Part shown: piece by piece, positions 1 to 12,300 of the stretch
Layout: each line of letters starts with the position of its first letter
Position numbering within the stretch: the stretch's first letter is position 1
NCBI GenBank assembly: GCA_033961575.1
Contig: CM066727.1
Coordinates: 119,524,434 to 119,588,433 of the forward strand
Length of the DNA stretch: 64,000 nucleotides
From: Aselliscus stoliczkanus
Taxonomy: Eukaryota; Chordata; Mammalia; Chiroptera; Hipposideridae
Reading direction: 5' to 3'
Notes under the pieces: generated by a model
Told to the model about the DNA's origin: nothing
Databases searched by the model: none
Seen by the model: only the letters and a program-made list of their open reading frames with translations
Program-made: the position numbers and the translations under genes

Positions 1-109
1 TAATCTACCATACAGCACTTTAATATACTCTTGGTACTTAAGTTTGGGTTGCTTAGTTCTTGTTATATTATTTGTGACCTTCATAATTAGAGTCTTGCTT
101 GTGTGGTAG

Positions 110-310
110 GTAACTCAGTTGACAGAGAAGCTGAAGAACCAGTCAGAAAGCCATAAACAAGCCCAGGAGAATTTGCATGACCAGGTCCAAGAACAGAAGG
201 CACATCTTCGAGCTGCACAGGATCGGGTCCTTTCCCTGGAAACCAGCGTCAGTGAATTAAATAGTCAGTTAAATGAAAGCAAGGAGAAGATCTCTCAGCT
301 TGACATACAG
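110..310 (+). CDS. EEA1: EEA1 window exon 1 (coiled coil)
   Basis: 67 codons, phase 0 at both ends, from [11 protein letters not shown] to [10 protein letters not shown]. The acceptor is ggtag at 105-109 and the donor gtaata. The exon is pure coiled coil, rich in Gln, Glu and Leu. The upstream boundary was set by phase and by similarity to EEA1, because the ORF itself stays open a little way into the intron. Confidence 0.93.
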
Positions 311-3300
311 GTAATATTGAATTATGCCATTTCATAGGGGTTAGTGTGAATAAAGCACATTGTTTCCTTCTCTTTCTGTCCCTGCCCCTGTCTCCACCCC
401 TTTCTTATTAATGGAAAAAAACAGATTAGGAAATAAATAAAGGTTGTATTTAGACAATTTGTTGAGCTTTCTTGTTTGCCCTTTTTTCTCTCTCTTCTGG
501 CAAATTACATCTCCTGAAACCACTGAATGTTTTAACTTTTCTTTGTTTTCATGAAGTCCTTATTGTTTTTGAAGTTCAAAGTAGTTTGATATTATACCAT
601 TAGCTTTCTAGGTTAAATATTTTTTGACTTTGATTTTTAGAAATTTACTTTAAAGATCTGATTTAAAAAATATCTCTATATGGTACCATTATGTATTTTA
701 ATATATATATTCTTTCAGAGGCCAATATAGAAATTTTGCTCGATAAGTCATTTATGAGGTGGGAATTAAGTTATATTTCTTTCTCCATTCTCATCATTGA
801 TTTCTTATATATACTATAGTAGAGAAAGTTATAGAAACATTTCTATGCCTTGATTTTCTCTATTTGACTCCTAATTCCATTGAAAATAAATAGTATAACA
901 GAACTTGGAAAACAAGAATATACATTTCTTTCTTTTAAAAATGTAATTTTTGGGGCCGGCCGAGTGGCGCGGTGATTAAGCGTTGGCTTGGGAAGCCAGC
1001 AGCCCCGGTTCGCGTCCCACATATGAGGGCCAGTGACACTGCCCTCAAAAAAAAAAAAATGTAATTTTTTGTTAGATGAGTTATATGACAATCCAATATA
1101 TGGATGTCCACTTTAAGAAGGAGAAGTGTTTTGGTCATACAGGGAATCTTTTCATCATTTATCTAAACATTATTAGGAGTCTTCTCCCCTACTCATTCCT
1201 GTTTGGGGAATTATCACATACTTATTTTCAAGTGTTTAAATCTTTATGTTTTTTTGCCAGAGGACTTAATTTTTAAAATTACTTAGTGACAAAAGCAATG
1301 TATGGTCAAGCAAAGGGAAATCAAGAACTGAATACGGATTAAATGACTTGTAAATTTTGTTGCAGATTAAAGCCAAAACTGAATTATTGCTATCAGCAGA
1401 AGCAGCTAAAACTGCTCAAAGAGCAGATCTTCAAAATCATTTGGATACAGCCCAAAATGCACTACAAGATAAACAGCAGGTAGGGGATCCTGATGTAGTT
1501 CATACCGTAATCTAATATTTTGGTAGATAAATTAATTACAAACATGTATAAAGCTGATACTCAGTTTTACATAATGTTGTAATCAACTTGCTTATTCCCC
1601 TCAATTTCTTCCTGATTTCAGAACCAGTTGAGTGGTAGATGCAGGAGTCAGACAGATAAAGATAAAAATATTTTTGTTTTTGATAAGCTCAACTGAAGTG
1701 AAGCTATAGCTGAGCTTCTTAATATTGTATTTCTCCCCTAGTCTAGAACTTATTGGGGAGCTGAAATATTCACTTCTAATTGTTGAATTGTTGCTTCATC
1801 CCATTAAGTGCCAGTGACTGGGAAAGAGAGAGCAGCTTCTACACCAGTTTTAAGCAGAAAGCCGGGGCCATGACCCAGATATACTTACCACTTGGAAGCA
1901 GAAAAGAGCAACATGTATTCCATCCCAATAATAAGAGTCACTCTCTTTCCTTGGGAGGAGTAAATGGGGCTGGAAGGAACATAGAAGTTACCTTTCCTTT
2001 CTCAATACTTCTGATAAAGTAACAGCTTGCTACTTAGGGCCAAGATCAAAATGCTGGGATTTTTCTTACCTTTTACCAGACAGGAATTTAAAAAATTTTT
2101 ATTTGAGAAGTAATACTGGTTGTTGGTCCAACTTTTAAAAACAATATAGTAGTGTATCAAGTTAACAAAAGAAAACTGTTTGCTATATTTACCGTAAACC
2201 CCAATCCCATTTCCTTCTTAGATGGAATGTTTGCTTCTAAATTTGGTATGTATCCTTCTAGACTTCTATAAGCATTGAACACACACACACACACATTTTT
2301 CTTTTATGCACATAGAATCACTATATATGTTGTTCTGCAACTTGCTTTTTACTTACATTATTGCTAAGCACATCTGGAAAGTATTTTCTAAGCACAAGAT
2401 CAGTGCTAGAAACTATAATGAAAATTATTTATAAGAATAACTACATGAAAGTTTAAAATTTGTCTGCCAAAAATATTAACAAAACTCTAAAGCAAATAGC
2501 AAAAGAATAAAACATTTTCTGAAGTATATCTGATGAAGGTTTAATATCCTTGATATTGAAAAACTTTTACATAAGAAATAAATGAACCTACAAAAAATAA
2601 ATGATCAAAACTATATTAGCAAACATTCGAGTTCATTAAGAATCAGTTGCAAATTAAGACAATGGAATATGCCCTTACTGAGATATAATGTATGTGTGAA
2701 AATGTCTGTGTGTACGTGTTTAATTAACACTGTAAGGTCTGGAGATGGTGTAGAACAAGCCACTTTTATACATTGCTAGTGGTAGTTCAGCCTTTTGATG
2801 GTGGCAGGGGAGGCTGTTTGGCAATCTATTTCAAGAACTTTAGGGTTTTTCATATTCTTTAGCTCACTTTTAGTCTTTTATTTTAAGGGAATAATCACAG
2901 TTTTAAGGATGCTGTTTGCATCTCTGTTAATAAATGCAGAAAGTTTAATAGCAATCTAAGAATCTAAAATAGAACATTTGGATTAAAAATGTTCAGTATC
3001 AATAAAATGGAAATTTATGCAGTCAAGTATAATGCTATTTTAGAAAATGTCACAGTTTCATGATGTATTATGTAACAACAAAGGCAGTTACAGTAAAATA
3101 TTATGTAAAGCAAGATCCTGTTTTTATTTTAAAAGTACAGATCAAGGGGGCCGGCCGAGTGGCTCAGTGGTTAAGAGCTGGCTTGGGACGCCAGCAGCCT
3201 CAGTTCGGATCCCACATATGAGGGCCAGTGGCACTGCCCTCAAAAAAAAAAAAAAAAAGTACAGATCAAAAAAGTTGAAACTCACATACAGAAAAAACTG

Positions 3301-6300
3301 AGAGGGAAGTTATCAAAACATTAATAGTGATTATCTGTGGGTGGTGGATTTATTAATAATTTTTATTTTGATCTTTCTGTGTAACTAGATATTCCAAATG
3401 AATTAAACAAGTATCATAGATGTAATCATTTATATTTTTTTAAATGTTATTTTTAAAATGGTGTCTTGAATATTTAAAACATTTACTTATAAAAATGTTA
3501 TTTTATTAGCTTCTTTATTATTCTTTTGTATCTTTTGGCTTCCTAGAAAAAGTTATTGAATTGTTATTGTTTATAAACTTAATATCTCGGACTGTACACA
3601 AGTTCAGTTATATTGATGGATAAATTTTTTTATTTTTTATTTTTTAAAGATTTTATTGGGGAATTGGAGAGGAACAGTGTTGGGGAATTGGGGGAGGGGA
3701 CCGGCCAAGTTGTTCTTCAATCTTCATTGTGAAGAGTGCCAGTCACCATCTGGCTTCCAATCGGCAGCTCGTGGCCCCTAAGCTCAAGGTGCTGTGTTCA
3801 ATCTTAGTTGCAGGTGGGCGTAGCCATCATCCCATGCAGGAGTCGAGCTAGCATAGCAGCCTTGTTATTAAGAGCACACGCTGTATCCACTGAGCCATCT
3901 GGGCAGCAGCTCAGCTCAAGGTGCCAAGTTCAATCTTTAGTTGCGGGTGGGTGTAGCCCACCACTGAACAGGCAGTCTTGTCGTTACACCAGCTGAGCCA
4001 TCCTGCCACCTGTTGGCAGCTCAGCAACAGCTCAGATAGGGCACAGCATTCACTGGCCCACATGGGAATTGAACTGGCGGCCCTGTTGCTCAGAGCTCTC
4101 ACTTGAAGCCAACTCTTAACTAACTGAACCACTTGGCCAGCCCTTGATGGATAAATTTAAGCACTGAATTATCATTAGATTTGTGTGTGATCTAACTCCA
4201 AATAGTTTCTTAAATAAAATTAGAGTTTTCAATTTTACTTTTTTGCGCACTATAATAAAGTAAAACTTACCAAATTTTCTTCAATTGTACTTCTCTATAG
4301 GAGTTAAATAAGATCACTACTCAGTTGGAGCAGGCTGTTACAAAGTTGCAGGATAAGCAAGAACATTGCAGTCAGCTGGAAAGTCATCTCAAAGAATATA
4401 AAGAGAAACACCTCTCTTTAGAACAAAAAACTGAAGAATTAGAAGGGCAAATTAAGGTTTGTATTAAAAAAAATTGAATTTAGCCATATTTTCTACCGCT
4501 GTAGCAATGGAAACTGATGACCTGGGTGGAATCAAAGATTTTAAATTTGCAAACAAAGGTGAAGTTGTGATATAAAAAATTTTTTAATTATTTGCAATTT
4601 TTTATGTCTTAATTTTGAATTTCACTTTTACTTATACTTTCTTCATTAATGGGTGGCTTTTACAAATGACAGTTAACATATTTATTGGTTCCTTGTAGTA
4701 ACTAGTATTTCAAAGAGACAGTCAACCAGGAATGTACTCCATAAGTACAAGGAACTTTTTTTGTTGTTGAACAAAAGTCTCTTTTGTTCTATCATTCCCA
4801 TCTCCTTACCTCCTTATTCCAATATAATACTGAAGATATGGTAGACGTCTTCCTTTTTTAAACCTTACATTTATTACCTTTGGATTTTGTTTCTAATTTA
4901 ATAATAAATTTACTCTGTGGTAAACTTGCTTCTTACTTTAACACAACTCCAAGTGAGAAATGTTGCTTTACTAAAGAGATTCATTGACCAGACATATCAG
5001 AGAAGGACTTGACCTGAGTTCTTTGTCCTTTACATCGGAACTACTATTATTTAAACAAAAATTTCTCAAGTATATATATACATATAAGTTATACCTTCAC
5101 AATCAGGTGAAGCACTTCTGTACAGTTATACAGTCATGGGTTATGTATATGTATATATTAATATGTATTTCCACACCAATATTACATGGAAGAAAAATTA
5201 CATTTACAATTCTGTTATGGGTTTATTTTTCTTTATGGCCGGAGATAATAGTAATGATATTACTTTATGTAATGGTTGAAAAGAACAGAAAAACTATTTT
5301 ACTGGAAAGTGTCTAATGAGAATTCTATTTGGGTATCTTTTTAAGTAGTTATTTAGAACCAATAGTGTCTGTTTTGATGATTAGATCTTTAACATTTTGT
5401 TATTTTAGAAAGTATGCCACATGTTTTTCAATATATTGTTATAGAATTAATATTAGTTACATCAAATATCCAATATCAGTGTCAAGTAAGAGTCACAGGT
5501 ACCTAGATTAGTTTCTAATATTTAGGGTGCAAGATTATTAGAACTATATAAGAAAATGCATTGCTTACAGATATTCAACCTATATACATAGTGGTTTGAT
5601 TTTATAAATTTGTAAAAAGGTAGTTATATGTATATGTACGAGACAGAAACTACACTATGAAAAACAATCTCTAGAACAAGAGATTAAAGAAGCAAAGTCA
5701 GGAATTTAATTGGCTTTATAGTTAATGGGTTAATTGGTGTTAATGAGAAGGATTACATGACAGCAGCATTTTATTTTATTTTATTTTTATTTTATTTTTT
5801 ATTTTATTTTTTTAGCTGAGCCGTCATGCCACCTGTTGGAAGCTCAGCGGCAGCTTAGCTCAGCCTGGGAATCAAACTGGCGACCCTGTTGCTCAGAGCC
5901 CGCACTCTTGAGTGAGCTCTTAACCAACTGAGCCACTCAGCCAGCCCCGTGACAGCTGCATTTTAGTTTTGAATATCTATAATTACATCAATGTTATTAA
6001 CTGTGAATATAAAGGATAATATATTTTAAGTGAATCCATATGTGAAGTTTTACTTAGTTTTTCCATACTTGAGTTAATAATTTTTACTCAAGATAAAAAT
6101 GTAATTATTTTAAGTTTATTCCCTTATTCAGAATTAATTTTATAAAGTAAAAACTTAGTGATTATCATGTGTAAAGCTTGCTGCTAGCTCCTGTGAAAGA
6201 TTCCAAGATAAGTAGCTACTTTAATCAGCAATGGATTCAGAATTACTTTTATTTTAACAAAAATATTTTATGGTTATTTTGTGTGTCATGTCAATACCCA

Positions 6301-9300
6301 TTTGAGTGTAAAACAAAAGTGTTATAATATATAATAATAATTACTGACCTTAAAATTGTTACTATATTATATTTCTTTCATAGAAACTAGAAGCTGATAC
6401 TCTTGAAGTTAAAGCAAGCAAGGAACAAGCTTTGCAGGATCTTCAACAGCAAAGACATCTGCACACGCAGCTAGAGCTTCGCGCTACAGAACTGAGTAAA
6501 CAACTTGAAATGGAGAAAGAAATGTAAGTTAAACTACTTAAAGGAGAAGATTATAATCTAAGTATTAAAATTTCCTTAAGACTTCAATTTTGCTATCACA
6601 GTGCTTAAAGATTTATTAAGTGCTTCTTTGAATTGATTTTATTAATATAAACTGCTGATGTTAATGGGAATGAAAAATAAAGCCATCATAACATGGAAAA
6701 CTTTACCTTCGCTAGAAAAGACTGAAAATTTGATTCATCTGTCTCTTTTTAGCAGTAACATAGTACTCATTTTCTGGGTGAAAGCAATTGTTTTGAATTG
6801 TTTACCAATTTGAAAAAAATAACATAAATGAACAAATAGAGGTGTGTTTATATATATCACCCAAGAGCAGTCAGGCTTCTGCTTTGAGGCACTGTACCAA
6901 GTAGGGATTGGATACTTTCTTACAAGAAATGATCTATTTTAGCTTTGTGATACATTTTGGCAGATTGTCTATATTTATGAGCACAGTTTCAAACCTTTTT
7001 TCCTAGCTGGTTTGCTTTACATTTTTTGATGGTATCTTTCAATGACTAGAAATTTTAAATTTTAGTTAAATTCAATTTGTCATTTTTCTTTTCTTTTATG
7101 TATGGTATTTTGTGTCCTTTCTAAGAAATCTTTGCCTATTCTCTTATGAAGAATTCTATTACATTTTCTTCTAGGAGTTTTATAGTTTTAGTTTTTGCAG
7201 TTAGGCCTAGGTTTCACCTTTAATTTGTTTTTTGTGTGAGATATGAGGTAGGAGTCCAGGGTCACCTTTTTGCTCATGCATTATTAAGTTATTCTAGTAT
7301 CATTTTTTTTTAAAGATTTTATTGGAGAATTGGGGGAGGGGAACAGCGTTGAGGAATCGGGGAAGGGAACAAACAAGTTGCTGTCCTTTTGTTCTTCAGT
7401 CTAGTTGTGGAGGACGTTGCTTCACTGGCCCATGTTGGTATCGTCATTGCGCTCTTCCCGGATGAGGCAGATCGGTCACCGGCCTCTGGATGGTTGCTCA
7501 CTGCAGCTATTGGCAGCTTCCGCTGGCTGCCAGCTGCTCACACTGGCTGCCCGCCCCTCACTGTAGCCTATGGCAGCCCACTGCAGCAGGGGCTGCAGCC
7601 TACACCGTCACCGGGGGCTTGCACAGCCCAGGTCTAGGTGGAGCTGTTGTTAGCTGTAGAGAGCAGTGTCACTGGCCCTCATATGTGGGATCTGAACCGG
7701 GGCTGCTGGCATCCCAAGCCAGCTCTTGACTAATGCACCACTCGGCCGGCCCTAGTATCATTTGTTGATAAAAGTTTTTTCCTCCCATTGAGTGGCTTGG
7801 TACTTTTGTCAAGAGCAGTTTACCTAATATATGTGGGTCTGTTTGTGGACTCTGTCCCATTGGTCTGTGTATGTGTGTGGTACCCTGACACTAGTACCAT
7901 CCTATGTGGACTTTTGTAGCTTGTGGTGGATTGCACTGGTTGTGTCAGTCTTCCAGCTCAATTCTTTCCCAAGATTTTCTTGACCTTCTAAGTTCGTTGC
8001 TTTTCCATATACATTTTAGTATTAACTTGTGCATTTCTACAAATAAAATTATTGGGTTTTTCATTGGGATTGCAGTGAATCTGTAGATCAATTTAGGAAG
8101 AATTAACATTTAACTAAATTGAATCTTCTAATTCATGAACATGGTATATCTCTTCATCTATTTAGGTCTTCTTTAATTTCTCTGAGCAACATTTTGTTAT
8201 TTTTAAAATAGGGATCGTGGACATCATTTGTTAAATTTATATCTAAATATTTTATATTTTTATTACTACTGTAAATGGAATAGTTATTTTAAAATTTAAT
8301 TTCCTGATTGCTTGCAGCTAGTTATAAAAATACAATTGAGTTTTACATATTGACTTTCTGCCCTTTAACCTTGTTAAACGCACTTTTTTAATTTTAATAG
8401 TTGTTTTGTAGAGTTCTAAGAACTTGAATAGCAAGAGTTTTTATTTCTTTTTTTTTTCCAATCTGTAGGCCTTTATGTCTTTTTCTTGATTTACTCCTGG
8501 CTAACACATCCAGTAAAAAATTTTTTTTTTTTTTTGAAGGCAGTGTTACTGGCCCTTATATGTGGGACCTGAACCGGGGCTGCTAGCTTCCCAAGTCAAC
8601 GCTTAACCACTGTGCCACTCAGCCGGCCCTCCAGTAAAATTTTGAGTGTAAATACTAATAGTGGTCATCCTTGCATTGTTCCTAGTCTTAGGCAGTAAAC
8701 ATTATATATTTCATCATTAATTTAGTGGTTAGCTGTCCGTTTTTCCTATATTCCTTTATTATATTGAGGACATTCCCTTCTCTGCTAGCTTTCATTAAAA
8801 ATTTTTTTGTCAACTTCTTTTTCTGTATTTTTGGTATGACTATATAGCTTTTCCTCCTTATTCTGTTAATGTGATGAATTACCTTGATTGATTTTTAAAT
8901 ATTAAACCAGCCCTTGTGTTCTTGGGATAAACCCCACTTTATCATCCTGTATAATTCTTTTTATATATTGCTGTATTTAACCTAATAATACTTTATTTAG
9001 AATTTTCCATGCATTCATGATAGTTATTGAAATGGAGAAAGGAATGTAAGCTAAACTACTTAAGGGAGAGGTCTGTAATGTTCTTTCTCTCTTTCTTCCT
9101 TTCTTTCTTTTTTTCTTCTTTCTTTTCTTTCTTTTTTATTTTATTGTTAAATTTATTGGGGTGACACTGGTTAATAATATTATATAAGTTTCAAGTGTAC
9201 AATTCTATAATACATCATCTGTATATTGCATTGTGTGCTCATCACCCAAAATTTAGTCTCTTTTTGTCACCATATATTTGACCCCCTTTACCCTCTTCAA

Positions 9301-12300
9301 ACTCCCCCCACCTCTTTTCCCTCTGGTAACCACCGTACTGTTGTCTGTCAATGAGTTTTTCTTTGTTCATTTGTTGCTTTCTGTTTTAGATCTCTCATAT
9401 CAGTGAAATCATATGTTTCTTTCTTGTTCTTTTCCATCTGACTTATTTCATTTAGCATGATAACTCTCAAGGTCCTTTTGGTATTATCGTCAAGGTTTTG
9501 GAATTTTGGTTATATAGGTCTTAAAAAGGAATCTTCCTCTATTTTCTGAAAGAGTTTGTATTAGATAGATATTATTTATTTATTAAATGTTTGATTGAAT
9601 TCACCAATGAACCAACTGGCCTGAAGTTCTCTCTCTGTGTTGCTTCTTAATTTGGGGTTCAATTCATTTAATAGATACAGGGATATTTTTATTTTCTAAT
9701 ATTTTCTTGAATCAGTTTTGGTAGTTAGTATCTTTTAAGGAATATGTCTATTTCAGCTAAACTTTAAATTTATTGATATACTGTTGTTCATAATATTATT
9801 ATGCTTTTGAGGTCTTGTAGGATCTGTAGTGTTGTCTCATTATTAATAGTGGTAATTTGTTTTGTCTTTTTTCTTGATCAATCCAATTAGATTTATAAAT
9901 TTTTAAAAAAGACTTTTGATTTGATTTTCTTTGTCAACTTTTTTTTTTCATTTTTTCCTCCTCTTATCTTTAGTATTTTCTTCCTTAGACTTTGGGTTTA
10001 GTTTGCTCTTCTTTTTTGTATTGGGTTGTTGGAAAAATCATGATGTGTTTTCTCTATGTTTTTCATTGCAAAAATGTATCATGACTTTTGTGACAACCCA
10101 ATAGCTTCTTAATGTGGAGACTTCCTTGTGGCTGTCCATCTTTTATGGTCTTTTTCTTAGTTCCTTGACCTCCTTTGCATTTTGTCAATGCTAGATGTCA
10201 GATTTCTGTAGATGGTAGTTATGTGCCTTATTATAATAAAATCAATATAATATGGCAATTTTCCAACACATGGAATAAATTATCTTGATGATGATTACCC
10301 TTTTCTTATTTGCACTAAATGCTCAATGGGCTCATTGACAGCCTTAAGTATAAGTGTAGATTAGTTTAGAACATATTAGGATCCTAAAAGATTAATTAGG
10401 ATCTTTAGAATGAAATTTCAGATGTCTTTAGTGGCAGAGAAGGTATGTGCCTCTGGACACATGTCATAGCTCCATAAAAGTGCTGAGCTAGGGACATTTT
10501 TCCTTCATTTCCAAGATAGAATTAGTTTCTTGTCTAGCTTGTCCTTGATGTTGATGGCTGGGTTGGGTTTTGCTATGAGACCTTCAGTGGACACATAGCT
10601 CAGCAGAATTTTGATGAATAAAAATCAGTTCCACCCCATATCTCTGGATGTCTTCATATGAAGGCTGTGCCCTGTCACACTTCAGTAGACTTTGTCTCTA
10701 AATGCGAAATATGCCACTCTGACTGAGTTGGCAGACTTCTTCTGTGTCAAGGTGATTAGGATCTTTGACTCTCAGGAGTAAAGTTGGAGACTGAGAGCCT
10801 GGGAAAAGTATCCTTCAGGGAAATTAAATAAAACCCATCAGAGTTAATGATAATTAAATTGTTTCACACCTTCATCGTTTCATCTTGTTTTGGGAGTGAT
10901 GTTGAGAAATTTCTCATTCTCACATGTAGTAAATTTGGTCCTGGTATTTTGAATTTGAGGTTATAGAGGTGCATTTTGTGCCTCAAATGGCATTTCTCCT
11001 CACTGTTAACATCATATTTTCCAATGCCCACCTATTTGGGGAGCACATCTGATCCTTTATATCACCCACTAAATAGTCATTGTTCCATGAAGATTACTTC
11101 TGTCGTGGTTCTTGTTCTCTTCCCCAAGTCCCCTATTGGCCCAATGGTTCTTTCCATTTCTAATGGGCTCAATGGAAATGGGCCCATTTCTATTCTGTGT
11201 TCTTATCTCATGGTTCAGAACTCACTCAGAGGCTTCCACATCGTATGGGGGTAGAAAAACCTTTTAGTACTAAGACCTTTTCTGCCTATACACTTTGTGC
11301 AAACATTTCTTATGTGAGGTCTTGCATTTCTAGAGTACTACCTAGGAAAGAAGGACTGGGAGAACATATCTGGGGTTTGACAGCATCTATGCATCCAACT
11401 CTTTCCCTCCAACTTGCATCTTACAATGTGTTTTCGTTACTGTATAATTTAATGTATGTTTTAATATCCTTTGGGTTTTCTTTTTTGATGTATGGGTGAT
11501 GTAGAAATATATTGTATATTTTCCAACTTTTGGGGGCTCTTCTAGGTATCTTGTGTTAGTGATTTCTAATTTAATTCCATAGTGATTAGAGAAAATACTC
11601 AGTAAACTTCAGACTTTTCAAACTATCTTATTAATGGCCTAGTGTGTTATTTACCTTGGTTAATTTTCCATGTGCACACATGTATACTCTGTGTTTTTGG
11701 TTAGTGTTCAATGAATATCAATTAGGTGGTTGATAATGTTCTAATCTTCTATTCCTTGTCAATTTTTTTTGTTGTTTTCTGGTTGTTCTATCAGTTTCTG
11801 AGAAAGAGGTGTTAAAGTTTCTAGCTATAATTGTGGATTTCTTTATTATTTCCTTTAGTAACCTTTTTTATAAACAAAGTTTTACAGTGACTATGCTTTC
11901 CTTTATTTCTGTTTGCTTTTATTGATTCAGATAATCTTATGATTTTATAATAATTATCTATAGAAAAGTTAAGTAGCATAGTAAATAAATATGTCAACTC
12001 TTAATTTTAGAGTCTTGACAGAGATCTTAACTATATTAAAATGATAAAATAATACTGGTATATCTAAATAAACTTTTCTATTTAGATCTTTAAAAATCAG
12101 TGAGATACAGTATCCTATGAATGTACTTAACTTCATCTTTCTAGCTACTTTTTAGAAAGTAAAAGTAAGTTTCTGAGAATAAAAGTTGGAAAATTTTAAG
12201 GTTCTGGTATTGTATTAATACACAACTTCAAATGTGTGGGTAGCAATCTTTTAACCATCACTCTTTAACATATTGGTGAATTTGTATTGATTATAAAGTG

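Larger units (their letters stand above)
1480..4300 (+). other. EEA1: EEA1 intron 2
   Basis: Intron of 2.8 kb. It contains a short (AC)n run at about 2279-2295, a short SINE (3146-3254) and a long antisense SINE (3628-4143). The rest is AT-rich and unremarkable. Confidence 0.85.
6990..9026 (-). mobile_element. Old L1 body fragment, antisense
   Basis: Read on the + strand it shows the familiar antisense L1 ORF2 landscape, for example aatttctgcaaa/aaaattattgggttttcattgggattgcagtgaatctgtagatca-type wording, and tgtgatgaattaccttgattg near 8865-8895. Interrupted by SINEs at 7306-7751 and 8519-8630. It resumes at about 9490. Strongly decayed, with no usable ORF. Confidence 0.8.

Noticed and set aside
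952..1030. tRNA gene
   Set aside because: A and B boxes and a hairpin are present, but the clover leaf is not complete, there is an A tail and there are many copies: a SINE head.
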